Below are positions 33,511 to 42,556 of a DNA stretch of 64,000 nt, piece after piece. A program made the translations under genes and the position numbers. How positions within the stretch are numbered: the first letter of the stretch is position 1; each line of letters starts with the position of its first letter. Origin of the DNA: Acidimicrobiales bacterium (GTDB lineage Bacteria; Actinomycetota; Acidimicrobiia; Acidimicrobiales; SHLQ01); contig JAHDEJ010000006.1 of assembly GCA_020628865.1 (NCBI GenBank), positions 126,004 to 190,003 on the forward strand. Direction: 5' to 3'. The notes beneath the pieces are model-generated. The model saw only the letters and a list, made by a program, of their open reading frames with translations. It had not been told where the DNA came from and ran no database searches.

Positions 33511-34536
33511 GTGACCTACGAACCTGCTGCTGACCGCTATGACTCGATGCCCTACGCCCGCACCGGGCGCAGTGGCCTGAAGCTGCCCCGGCTGTCGCTC
33601 GGGCTCTGGCAGAACTTCGGGGGCGACAGCCTCAGTTCGGCCGCACGCGACATGCTGCTCAACTCGTTCGACGCCGGCGTGACGCACTTCGACCTCGCCA
33701 ACAACTACGGGCCGCCCTACGGCTCGGCCGAGTCGAACTTCGGCACGCTCATGGCGAGCGACTTGAAGCCGTTCCGGGACGAGCTGATCATCTCGTCGAA
33801 AGCCGGCTACGACATGTGGCCCGGTCCGTACGGCGAATGGGGGAGCCGCAAGTATCTGCTGGCCAGCCTCGACCAGTCGCTCAGTCGCATGGGCCTCGAC
33901 TACGTCGACATCTTCTACTCGCACCGCTTCGATCCCGAGACGCCGCTCGAGGAGACGATGGGAGCGCTCGACACCGCCGTTCGTTCCGGCCGGGCGCTCT
34001 ACGTGGGCATCAGCTCGTACGGTCCGGAGAAGACGGCCGAAGCAGCGGCGATCCTGCGCGACCGCGGCACGCCGTGCCTCATCCACCAGCCCTCGTATTC
34101 GCTCCTCAACCGCTGGATCGAGGACGGACTGACGGACGTGCTCCGCAATGAGGGGATCGGCTGCATCGCCTTCTCGCCGCTGGCGCAGGGCATGCTCACC
34201 AGCCGCTACCTCGATGGGATTCCCGCCGACTCCCGCGCCGCCGGCAACGGGTCGCTGCAGTCACAGATGCTGTCGAGCGAGAACCTGGCCCGGATCCAGG
34301 GACTGAACGCCATCGCCCAGAACCGCGGCCAAACGCTTGCGCAGCTGGCATTGGCATGGGCCATGTGGGATGACGTCGTCACCTCGGTCCTCATCGGCGC
34401 GAGCCGCTGGGGCCAGATCGAGGAATGCCTCGGGGCACTCGACAACGTCGACTTCACCGACGACGAACTCGCGGCGATCGACGAATTTGCCGTCGAATCG
34501 GGCATCAATCTCTGGGCCCGCTCCAGCGAGGGCTGA
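33511..34536 (+). CDS. Aldo/keto reductase (YghZ-like)
   Basis: 341 aa from GTG 33511 (TACGGT 7 nt upstream). VTHFDLANNYGPPYGSAE holds the catalytic Asp and Tyr, IISSKAGYDM the Lys, and FYSHRFDPETPLEETM the His. QMLSSENLARIQGLNAIAQ and VLIGASRWGQIEE are typical NADPH-binding C-terminal motifs. Family members reduce aldehydes such as L-glyceraldehyde 3-phosphate or methylglyoxal. No operon partner. Confidence 0.92.
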   Translation: MTYEPAADRYDSMPYARTGRSGLKLPRLSLGLWQNFGGDSLSSAARDMLLNSFDAGVTHFDLANNYGPPYGSAESNFGTLMASDLKPFRDELIISSKAGYDMWPGPYGEWGSRKYLLASLDQSLSRMGLDYVDIFYSHRFDPETPLEETMGALDTAVRSGRALYVGISSYGPEKTAEAAAILRDRGTPCLIHQPSYSLLNRWIEDGLTDVLRNEGIGCIAFSPLAQGMLTSRYLDGIPADSRAAGNGSLQSQMLSSENLARIQGLNAIAQNRGQTLAQLALAWAMWDDVVTSVLIGASRWGQIEECLGALDNVDFTDDELAAIDEFAVESGINLWARSSEG

Positions 34537-34753
34537 TCGCCGAACAGAGAGCGGTCGCTTGCCGTCCAGGTGGTGCCGCTGTGGAAGGCGCCGTCTTCAG
34601 CGAAACGGTTCCGAGCGTGTCGTGCTTGGCGGTCCCGCGGAACCGATTCGTGTGCCGGCTCGGCCAGATCACGAGCTTGTCCTCAACGGGGTCCGACAGA
34701 AGCCGATCACCATCATTGGTGGCGGTTTCGGCGTTGGGGCGTCCCGGGGGCCA

Positions 34754-36079
34754 ATGATGAAGCGATCAGCGTTCTTTCTGGTGATGTGGGCAGCGATCGC
34801 AGTCGGCTGCGGAGTCGAGGCTCCACTTCCCGAGACGGTGGGCGGACCTGCGCCCGCGGCCTTTTCCGAGGTGCACCGGCTGGATGGCAACCGTGCCGTG
34901 TATTTGACCGTTGACGATGGCGAGCAACGGGCGGTCGTCGTCGACACCGAGAGCGGTGAGCTCGTCTACGCGGTGCCGAGCCATCCGCTCGCTCGGCTAC
35001 GTGGGCTCGCGGCCGACATTGCGGTCGACTCGGAGAACAACCGCTTCTTCACCACGGGCCTGGTGTCGCTGATCGGCGACGGATCGGCCTACCTTGCGGC
35101 CCGCAACGGCGAGGACGGACTTGTGGCCTGGCAAGCCGACGCACCGCTCGTGACGAACGGGCCGTTCCTCTGTGGGGATGGCGTTGTCTGTATGCGGTCG
35201 GAGAGCGAGCAGTGGGTCTACGACATCGAGAATGGCGAGTTGCTCGATCGGATCGAGGTCCCCAACCAACGGTTCATGGCGGAAACGGACGGAGGGTTTC
35301 GGCTCACGATCCAAGAAGACGACGATGGGAACATCGCAAGCTTCATCGGGTCGCTCGACTACGGCCGTTCGGAATCGTGGCGAATCTCCGCTGCCGACGT
35401 CGTTGCGGTGACGGGCTCGGACCTCACGGCCTGGCAAGGCTGGAACTCGATCGTCGACGAGGAAGCGGGCGTCGTGGTTCTCTCCCTCGTGCCCGGCGGT
35501 GCCGTTGCCGCCACCACGTTCGCGTTCGCTCCGGCAACCGGCGAGCTTCTGTGGGGGAGCTCCGAAGGTCTGTCCTGTGGTTCCTACACACCGATGACGG
35601 TCTTGATCGCCTGCGACGGGCCAGCGGACTCGAGCGCCGACGACGCGGTGTCGATCCGCCGACTCGACATCCGGAACGGTGGGGTCATGTGGCAAACCGA
35701 GGTTCCCGGGATCGAGCTTTGGTGGGTCGAACTCGATCAGGACGACAACAACCTGTACCTGTGGCCGGCCGAAGCCGACGTGCAGGCGTTCGACCTCCGG
35801 ACCGGTGAACTGTTGGGCCCGGCCGACCATGCGCCGTGTCGAGTGGCGGGGAACTGGGAGGTCATCGACTGGCCCGACCTCGACGAAGAGCTCACCTATC
35901 GAGGGGCGCCGCTCCTGTCGCTCTGCCTACCCGACTGGTCGGCGGCGCCATCCGCCGAGCTTTGGAGCCTCGCCGGCTCGCTCGGCCTGCCCGAGACGCC
36001 GGCGCTCCACTCGCCGACTGGCGTTCCGGTCTTTCCCGATTCGCTCGGCAGCGCTGCAGACGACGCCATCACGAGCTGA
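34754..36079 (+). CDS. PQQ-like beta-propeller lipoprotein
   Basis: 441 aa starting at ATGATG 34754. A lipoprotein signal (AAIAVGC, Cys19) precedes a repeat domain of beta-propeller type, with Trp/Gly-rich units such as VWQADAPLVTNGPFL-like and LLWGSSEGLSCG. It would be bound to the outer face of the membrane. Function unknown. It converges with the large FG-GAP-like gene (6 nt between stops). Confidence 0.72.
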   Translation: MMKRSAFFLVMWAAIAVGCGVEAPLPETVGGPAPAAFSEVHRLDGNRAVYLTVDDGEQRAVVVDTESGELVYAVPSHPLARLRGLAADIAVDSENNRFFTTGLVSLIGDGSAYLAARNGEDGLVAWQADAPLVTNGPFLCGDGVVCMRSESEQWVYDIENGELLDRIEVPNQRFMAETDGGFRLTIQEDDDGNIASFIGSLDYGRSESWRISAADVVAVTGSDLTAWQGWNSIVDEEAGVVVLSLVPGGAVAATTFAFAPATGELLWGSSEGLSCGSYTPMTVLIACDGPADSSADDAVSIRRLDIRNGGVMWQTEVPGIELWWVELDQDDNNLYLWPAEADVQAFDLRTGELLGPADHAPCRVAGNWEVIDWPDLDEELTYRGAPLLSLCLPDWSAAPSAELWSLAGSLGLPETPALHSPTGVPVFPDSLGSAADDAITS

Positions 36080-36085
36080 GGCCAC

Positions 36086-38920
36086 CTACGGGTTGCTGAT
36101 GGTGATGGTTGGCGAGCGGCACTCGATCGGCGTGACGAACTCGCCCACACGACTCGCATCCGCTGGGTTTCGCAGCACCATCTCGAGCTGCTGGTCCAGT
36201 CGGATCGTTCCGATCGTGCCGGCGTTGACCCGAAGGCGGGTCACCTCTCGTCCGTCGACGACCTCCTTCACCTTCACATCGAAGTCGGCCTCGTTGATGA
36301 AGGTCCACTCGCAGAATCCGGCGACCGGCGCAATCGTGAGGTCCGAATTCACACACGGGTCGGCGATGGTCTCACGCCACAGTCGTTGGCGGGTGGAGGT
36401 CTGGCGAACCAACCACGTTTCCCCGGGCTCCACGGCCACGGCCCTCGTCTCGCCGGCGGCAAGGCGGTGCTGGGTCGACTCACGTCCGTCGATGGCGAGC
36501 TTGACCTTCAACTCGTCCGGGTAGCCGTTGGTGATCGTGAGCGTGCAGGCTCCCGGAGGCGGTTCCTCGTCGGCGATCACGATCGTTCGAGCCATACAGT
36601 CGGCCGGCACCGCTTCGCGGAAGACCCGACTGAAATCGTCGGCTCGACGAACGGTCCAGCGGTCCCCGGCGTCAACCGGAACTCCAGCCGATTCACCCGG
36701 CTGCACCGTCTCCTGCGTTCGATCCCGTCCATCGATGAGCTTCTTCAACTTGACCTCAGTATCGAGTTCGTTGCGGAAGGTCCACATGCACTCGACCGGG
36801 GTTTCAGCCAGACGGTGCAGGTAGGTGGCGCCGTCACCCCGGGCGATGGCGACCGTGTCGCCGTCCACGTCGAAGGAAGCACCGAAGTCGTAGCGGCCCT
36901 CGGGCACCGCCCTCGTGTCGGTGAACGTACGAGTCCGCGTCCAGACCCCGTCGGCGTGTTCGTACAGGTGCACCACGCCGCGAAGTTCTCGTGGGGTCAG
37001 TCCGCCGGTGACGACGAAACTGGTCGATTCGCCGATGAGCAGCCGGTCACCATCGATCGCAAGCCGTTGACCGAACGTGTCCCATGGACTGTCGGCCGCC
37101 GCTGCGAGGGTGGACTCGAGTGTCCATTCGCCATCGACGAGGCGTTCGATTCGGACACTCCCGTCAGCCTCGAACGCAACGAGGTCGCCATCGTGAACCA
37201 GGGTGTCGGAGGCTCGGGCAGCGTCAGAGATCGGCCGTGGGTCGTTCGAAGGCGCCCAGGTGCCCGCAGCTCCTCGCTTCCAGAGGTCGCCCTCGATCAT
37301 GGCCGAGTCGCCCTGCAGATAGGACGGAGTGCCGTCGACACTACGGCTCTGAACCTGCGTCCATGCGCCGTTGCGCTCCTCGAAGACCGTGAGCCGGCCG
37401 GACCCGAACACCAGGACCTGACCTTCGTGAACGATCGGAGTGCCGAGACCAGGTGTGGAGAGGGTCGCCTCTCGTCGCCACCGGCCGTCCTCACCACCTC
37501 GATAGACATGCAACGGCTTTGCGCCTGGGCTGTTGCCAGTCATCGCAAGAAGGTCGGCTTCGACGTCAGCCCCGTAGCCGAGAAAGCCTCCGGGAATCGG
37601 ATTGGGTCCCGTGATGCGACGACGGCTCACGCTGCCGTCGAACGCCAGTTCCACATCCCAGACCTCGACCGATCCCTGCCAGAGCCAGTCGTCGGACGCA
37701 TACCGGTTGTTCGTGACGAGTCGGCCCTCGCTCAGGGTGACTGCGGCGCCTTCACCCCGCATGGCCGGTGCGAGTAGCCGGCCGGCAGCGCAATCGCCGA
37801 GCGGGTCTGCACATACGTTCCGGATCCGAGCCGACGCCTCCTGGAACGGGCCGTCGTACAGCCAGAAACCGGCCGACGAATTGGCGACCACGAAGCGACC
37901 GTCGTCGGCGACCGTCAGGCTGAGGAGGTTCGCATCGATGCCCAGGAGCTTGGCGACGGCGTCCCAGGTCCCGTCGCCGCGCTGGCGGTAAACATGGACG
38001 CTTCGAGTCGTGCCGTTCCCGTCGACGTTGTTCCGATAGTCGAAGCTCGACACCGCGAGGACCCCGTCGTCAGCAGCGATTGACCGGCCGAAGATGCTTC
38101 CCGGCCGCTGATCGAAACCACGGATCGTGTCCTGTCGAACCCAGTCGTCTCCCGAGTGCTCCCACACGAGGACTGCGCCCGGACCGACGCGGGCGAAGTC
38201 GGGGGACACGTCGGCGATGTCGGCGCCCGCAAAGACCGTGTTGCCGTCGACCGCGACGGATCGTGGCCACTGGTGGCCCGGACGTTCGCCGAGCGCCGTC
38301 TCCTCCGGCTCGTGCGCGAGGCGGCCGGCGTCGGTCCATACTCCGCCTTCGAGCCGCCATGTGTGGACGGCGTTGTCGAGGCCCAGCGCAGCGATGCCGT
38401 CGCCGATCGCGGCGATCGGGAAGAGCGCGTCGCCCCCGGGGTTCGGGAAGGTCGTGATCGACGGAGTCGCGTCTCCCTCGAGCGTCGTGAAACGAATCGA
38501 CTCCTCGGTGATCGACAATGCGCTGGTGCCGTCGAAGAAGATCGCTCCGGCCGGAGCATTCAGCTCGTGAACCAGTGTGAGCGTGCCGTCGTTGCCGAGG
38601 CGATAGTGGTTCAGCATCGAGTCGACGAGCCAACCTCCGCCGATCACACCCGGACGTTCGAGGTCGTCCACGACGTCGATGGAGCCATCGTCGGCCACCC
38701 GATAGATCGTCTGGGTGTTGTCAGACCGCGTGCGAGTGAACAGGTCTCCCGAGGTCGCGACTCCACTGCCGGTCGGGAAACCCGCTTCGGCGCGCTCCGC
38801 CGCGGGCTGGTACGTCGGCACCGCGGCGACCTCTATGGCCTCGGCACGGTTGCCCGATCGTGTGATGATCACCGTCATCAACATCAAGATGGCCGCCACC
38901 GTCAGCAGAACTCTGCGCAC
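36086..38920 (-). CDS. Large secreted beta-propeller protein with three C-terminal repeat domains
   Basis: 944 aa from GTG 38920 with AAGGGG 6 nt upstream. A membrane segment or signal near residues 1-22 (VLLTVAAILMLMTVIITR) is followed by propeller-like repeats with Trp and Asp-Gly turns (about 35-700). The last 235 residues are three copies of a domain of about 78 residues, each with Cys near its start and end and a motif like DGR-x2-TQ. The repeats share IVI-type ends. A secreted or surface-exposed adhesive or sensory role is likely. No exact family is recognised. Confidence 0.7.
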   Translation of the reverse strand: MRRVLLTVAAILMLMTVIITRSGNRAEAIEVAAVPTYQPAAERAEAGFPTGSGVATSGDLFTRTRSDNTQTIYRVADDGSIDVVDDLERPGVIGGGWLVDSMLNHYRLGNDGTLTLVHELNAPAGAIFFDGTSALSITEESIRFTTLEGDATPSITTFPNPGGDALFPIAAIGDGIAALGLDNAVHTWRLEGGVWTDAGRLAHEPEETALGERPGHQWPRSVAVDGNTVFAGADIADVSPDFARVGPGAVLVWEHSGDDWVRQDTIRGFDQRPGSIFGRSIAADDGVLAVSSFDYRNNVDGNGTTRSVHVYRQRGDGTWDAVAKLLGIDANLLSLTVADDGRFVVANSSAGFWLYDGPFQEASARIRNVCADPLGDCAAGRLLAPAMRGEGAAVTLSEGRLVTNNRYASDDWLWQGSVEVWDVELAFDGSVSRRRITGPNPIPGGFLGYGADVEADLLAMTGNSPGAKPLHVYRGGEDGRWRREATLSTPGLGTPIVHEGQVLVFGSGRLTVFEERNGAWTQVQSRSVDGTPSYLQGDSAMIEGDLWKRGAAGTWAPSNDPRPISDAARASDTLVHDGDLVAFEADGSVRIERLVDGEWTLESTLAAAADSPWDTFGQRLAIDGDRLLIGESTSFVVTGGLTPRELRGVVHLYEHADGVWTRTRTFTDTRAVPEGRYDFGASFDVDGDTVAIARGDGATYLHRLAETPVECMWTFRNELDTEVKLKKLIDGRDRTQETVQPGESAGVPVDAGDRWTVRRADDFSRVFREAVPADCMARTIVIADEEPPPGACTLTITNGYPDELKVKLAIDGRESTQHRLAAGETRAVAVEPGETWLVRQTSTRQRLWRETIADPCVNSDLTIAPVAGFCEWTFINEADFDVKVKEVVDGREVTRLRVNAGTIGTIRLDQQLEMVLRNPADASRVGEFVTPIECRSPTITISNP

Positions 38921-39019
38921 AATTACCCCTTCGTGTCCGCCCACCGCACAGGTTCTACAGTACGCGCCACACTGTGTGGTGAATTGAGCCAAAAGGCGCA
39001 CTTTCGGCCGGCTCGATCG

Positions 39020-40264
39020 TCACCGTTCAGAGACGACCATCGGATGGAGGTCGCCAGCGTCTTCGAACCATGCGACGATCGTCCCGCTCTCGTCGATGGT
39101 CAATGCGTCCGGATGTTCGATGGGGAAGCCCCAACGCTCGCGATGCAGCGCTTCGGGAATGGGCACGGCGGCCACGTCGATGAGCGCTCCCGTCAGCGGG
39201 TCCCACGTCCCGGCCAGGAGTGATTTGATCGGTCCCTCATGGCTGCAGGTGAACGTGTCGAGGTAGGCGAATCGACCGTCTGGTGTCGAGACGAACTCGT
39301 AGGGCTCGATCCAGAACACCTCGATCGCCGTGACATCTGGAAGTGACCAGGGGCTCGTGCTGCCGTCTTCGGCTCGGATCAGCAATCGTGGTCGACGGAC
39401 GGCGACCTCGCAGGTTCCGTTCGTCGGAGGTAGCTCCTCGACAAGAATGCGATGGCTCGAACCGGCCAGAACGAAAACCGGACGGTCCGGATCGGCGGCC
39501 GACATCTCCCCGGGGTCCATCGGCGCTTGCGTGGACCAACACGGCCGGAGCGCGGCGGTTTGCCCCTCGACTGCGTTGGTCTTCTGTTCCAACAGGTCGG
39601 CAGCCACAGGGTGAGCAACCTGGTGGACATCGGTGATCATCGCCCGTTGGCGGTGAATTTCGTAGACCACGGTGGTGACGGTCAATCGGTCGTCGTCGAG
39701 CCCAGCGGAAACATGAGTGATCTGACCGTTGGCACAGCCGTGACCCACGTAGCGGTCGAACAACGTGTGGCCAAACGACAAGGTCAAGTGCCCGATCGGC
39801 GAGTAGATCGGTGTGATCCGCTCGTCGATCAGCGAATACACCGTCCCGCCACCACCGCCGACCGTCGTCCCACCGATGACCACCTCGCCGATGCCGTCTG
39901 CATTCGAGTCCATCCACCAATACACCTCGCCGGGACCGTCGAAGACAGCGTCGATCCCGACGCCGTCGCGGCACGCCCAGAGGGTGAATTCGGACGGAAG
40001 GAACGCCCAGTCGATTCCGTCGACCGACGTGAAGTCGGGCGTTGCGCACGGGCCGCGTGGATCGGCCACAGAGGTGAATGGCGGAGTCGCCGGTGCCGTG
40101 GATCCGTCGGTCGGCGGCGGTCGAGTGGAGGGGCCGCTGGTGGACTCGATGCTCAAAGGAGACCGTTCGCCCGGGCCGGTGACGCTGGGTGAAGCGCCTC
40201 CGTCCGTGCACGCCGAGACGACCAGCACCACAGCCATCACGTGAAAGAACCGCCGCCACATCAT
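39020..40264 (-). CDS. Secreted lipoprotein of unknown function
   Basis: 414 aa from ATGATG 40264. Lipobox VVLVVSAC (Cys19), then a Ser/Pro/Thr-rich spacer to about residue 60 and a beta-rich domain with several Cys. VYWWMDSNADGIGEVVIGG looks like a calcium-binding or FG-GAP turn. The start codon chosen removes a longer upstream frame with no signal. Possibly an extracellular binding protein. Confidence 0.7.
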   Translation of the reverse strand: MMWRRFFHVMAVVLVVSACTDGGASPSVTGPGERSPLSIESTSGPSTRPPPTDGSTAPATPPFTSVADPRGPCATPDFTSVDGIDWAFLPSEFTLWACRDGVGIDAVFDGPGEVYWWMDSNADGIGEVVIGGTTVGGGGGTVYSLIDERITPIYSPIGHLTLSFGHTLFDRYVGHGCANGQITHVSAGLDDDRLTVTTVVYEIHRQRAMITDVHQVAHPVAADLLEQKTNAVEGQTAALRPCWSTQAPMDPGEMSAADPDRPVFVLAGSSHRILVEELPPTNGTCEVAVRRPRLLIRAEDGSTSPWSLPDVTAIEVFWIEPYEFVSTPDGRFAYLDTFTCSHEGPIKSLLAGTWDPLTGALIDVAAVPIPEALHRERWGFPIEHPDALTIDESGTIVAWFEDAGDLHPMVVSER

Positions 40265-40373
40265 GCTGCAAGGGTGAGCCGTTGCGAGCGCTCCGACAAT
40301 GGGGGCTGCCCCCGAGACATGTGCGATGGCCGGGAAGGACATGGGCCGGTGATATCCGCACGTACCACGGTGA

Positions 40374-40807
40374 TCTCACGTCTTGCACATCATCCTTCTG
40401 CCGGTGAACCTCTGGCGTCTCTGGCAGATTCGCCAGCTGATCGCCATGCTCGAGCAGACCGAGACCGGCGGTTTCGCGACCGACTGGCTCGTGAAGCATG
40501 CAACTCCAGAGTTCTTCGCCGCTGGGACCGACCCGTGCGCTCCGGTAGCCCGGCGAGCGAGCTCTATCTGATCAACTCAGGTGAGGCCGAAGTGGTGGGC
40601 GTCGATGTGGTGCTCGGCCAGGGCGACATCGTCGGCGAGATCGGGATGTTCACGGACACGAACAGCCATGGGGCAGACGTTCGCTCGCTGACCGACGTGG
40701 AAGCGCTCCGAATCTCCCGTCAAACGATGATGGAGCTTTATCACCGGGACCCTGCGATCGCCCTGCAAATGACCAGGCTCATCGTCGGCCGGCTCACGAG
40801 CGCCTGA
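40374..40807 (+). pseudogene. Frameshifted cyclic-nucleotide-binding protein
   Basis: One frame encodes a hydrophobic start, HIILLPVNLWRLWQIRQLIAM, to about EFFAAGTD; a second frame, shifted near 40530-40550, continues with RSGSPASELYLINSGEAEV and ISRQTMMELYHRDPAIALQM to the stop at 40807. Together they match one membrane-linked cNMP-binding (Crp-like sensor) domain split by a frameshift. A stop codon (TGA 40371) also cuts the N-terminus. It may be dead or a sequencing error. Confidence 0.65.
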
Positions 40808-41081
40808 TCGGACAAAGCCGGTCAGCGCCTCGAACTGGCTGGGTTCGCCTAAGGGAACACAGCCGAGCTCTGCTGATCGCGGCGTCGTTTCCTCACCAGC
40901 AGCCTCGGACATGCCACGTTGCTTGTCTACGACCAGTGGACGAGATAGGAAACCTCGGTTCACAAAGGGATATTCAGTAGTAGGTTTCTTTCAGCGAACG
41001 GCCTTCTGATCCGTGCGTTGTGGGGATTCACCAACAACGCATCACGGGCCCCCAGGTTGCGGCGACTACCGAAAGGAAAGC

Positions 41082-41405
41082 ATGGGCCTCTTCAAGAACA
41101 CTTTTGGAAACCAGCACGGCTGGCAGTCCGAGATCGGTCAGGGTGGCAGTGCCATCTTCAGCCCGAAATACGCCCGTGGAGAGTACGACCATCGCAAGGC
41201 GCAGCGGGGCCAGAACGCCTACGGCGCCGGGGGCCGGCGAGTGCTGAGCGACGTGGATCACGCCACCGAGCTCGAGGGCCCGGCCATCGACGACCGCATC
41301 GCCTCCTTCAAGGCGTCACAGACCACCGCCGTTCTGTCGCCTCGGCATACGCCGAAGCGACGGGGGTTGCTCGCAAGGATCTTTGTCCGGCTGTTTGGGC
41401 ACTGA
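41082..41405 (+). CDS. Hypothetical basic protein
   Basis: 107 aa from ATG 41082 with GAAAGGAAA 3-11 nt upstream. MGLFKNTFGNQHGWQSEIGQGGSAIF then a basic tail ending RRGLLARIFVRLFGH, which could touch the membrane. No family recognised. The upstream interval 40808-41081 shows no gene. Confidence 0.55.
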   Translation: MGLFKNTFGNQHGWQSEIGQGGSAIFSPKYARGEYDHRKAQRGQNAYGAGGRRVLSDVDHATELEGPAIDDRIASFKASQTTAVLSPRHTPKRRGLLARIFVRLFGH

Positions 41406-41582
41406 TTTGTTGCCCGGCGCGGCCAACTCCCACGCCTCCATCGATGCGATGGGATCCAGCGCAGGGTCGAGAAATTGGATATCGGAACGCTTTCGGGCAG
41501 ACGAGGCTGTCGGTCCTGCTTCACTGTTTCTTGCAATCGGCTGGACTGTTGTCGCCATTGCTGCCTTTCGGGCGCCCAGCTC

Positions 41583-42002
41583 ATGCAAGCGATCGGTCTT
41601 GCCGACAACTTCGCGGTGATCGAACCACCGCTGGCGGATCAAGTCTCCATGTGTGAAGCGAGGGACGGGCGTGGAATTGCCGCGTCTGGCTCGACGGGTG
41701 AAGAGGACGCTCCAACAATCGATGAGTCGGCTGACCAGGCGAGCTGGAAACCACGCCGTGGCGGTGCTGCCAATTGCAAGCGCGATCATGCTCTCCTGTT
41801 GCTCCTGCCCCGTTTGGTGGTCTTCGTCGCTGGTCCCATCTTGGCGAAGATCGTGTTCTCGTCACTCGTTGACGATGGCGAGCGAAACACGATGGGCGAT
41901 CTGGTCGGAGCCATCCTCTCCCTCGGGCTGGGACTGATCGGCGGCGCGGTGACGCTACTTGTGGTCTGGATTCTCGGTTGGGTGATGTTGCGAAGTAGCT
42001 GA
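41583..42002 (+). CDS. Possible small membrane protein
   Basis: 139 aa from ATG 41583; the frame is open from 41475. Two membrane segments lie near the end (ALLLLLPRLVVFVAGPIL and LVGAILSLGLGLIGGAVTLL), with an acidic N-terminal half. No ribosome site or -10 box decides the start. Opposite-strand frames in the same interval look less likely. It may be a degraded gene. Confidence 0.4.
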   Translation: MQAIGLADNFAVIEPPLADQVSMCEARDGRGIAASGSTGEEDAPTIDESADQASWKPRRGGAANCKRDHALLLLLPRLVVFVAGPILAKIVFSSLVDDGERNTMGDLVGAILSLGLGLIGGAVTLLVVWILGWVMLRSS

Positions 42003-42026
42003 CGGTTGGCGGCCTCGCAGCCAGCC

Positions 42027-42338
42027 TCAGTAGCCGGACTCCCACGGAAACGTCACAGGTGTAGCGAGCGATCCATCCTGCGCAAGGGCGGCGACGGTGC
42101 CCTCAGGCAGTGCAGCAAGCAGGGGAGCGAGCTTCACGAGCGAGAGCGCCGCGAGCTCTTCGGCGCCGAATCGGTGAAGCCCCCACTTTGCCTGCCAGAC
42201 GTCGAACGTCTCCGAGCCGAAGTGGCCGATGATCCGATCCGTGAGGTGCCGCATCAGCACGTCGACCTCATCTCCGGTCAGCGGAAGTTCGGCCAACTGT
42301 CGGCGGAGCTCTGGGAGGTTCGACTCGTCCACGTCCAT
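42027..42338 (-). CDS. Hypothetical protein
   Basis: 103 aa. Mostly helical, with Leu-rich stretches (ELRRQLAELPLTGDEVDVL and EELAALSLVKLAPLLAALPEG). No family is recognised. Convergent with the putative membrane protein. The interval 42339-42556 shows nothing else. Confidence 0.5.
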   Translation of the reverse strand: MDVDESNLPELRRQLAELPLTGDEVDVLMRHLTDRIIGHFGSETFDVWQAKWGLHRFGAEELAALSLVKLAPLLAALPEGTVAALAQDGSLATPVTFPWESGY

Positions 42339-42556
42339 GCGTGAAGTCTCTCAGACGGAATGACGCCCACCCGGTCTTCGCAGCGGCTGTTGTAGCGGCG
42401 GCGACCCATCCGGCAGTCGTATCGGCACTGCCATGAAGTCAATTGCCGCAATCGGGATAGTTGTGCTTTGCGAGACTACTCAGATCGCCTTCTCTTGAAT
42501 TTCGCGATGGGCGTGTCGATTGGATTCAAGGCGTGGCATCGGAGAGCAGGAACAGA

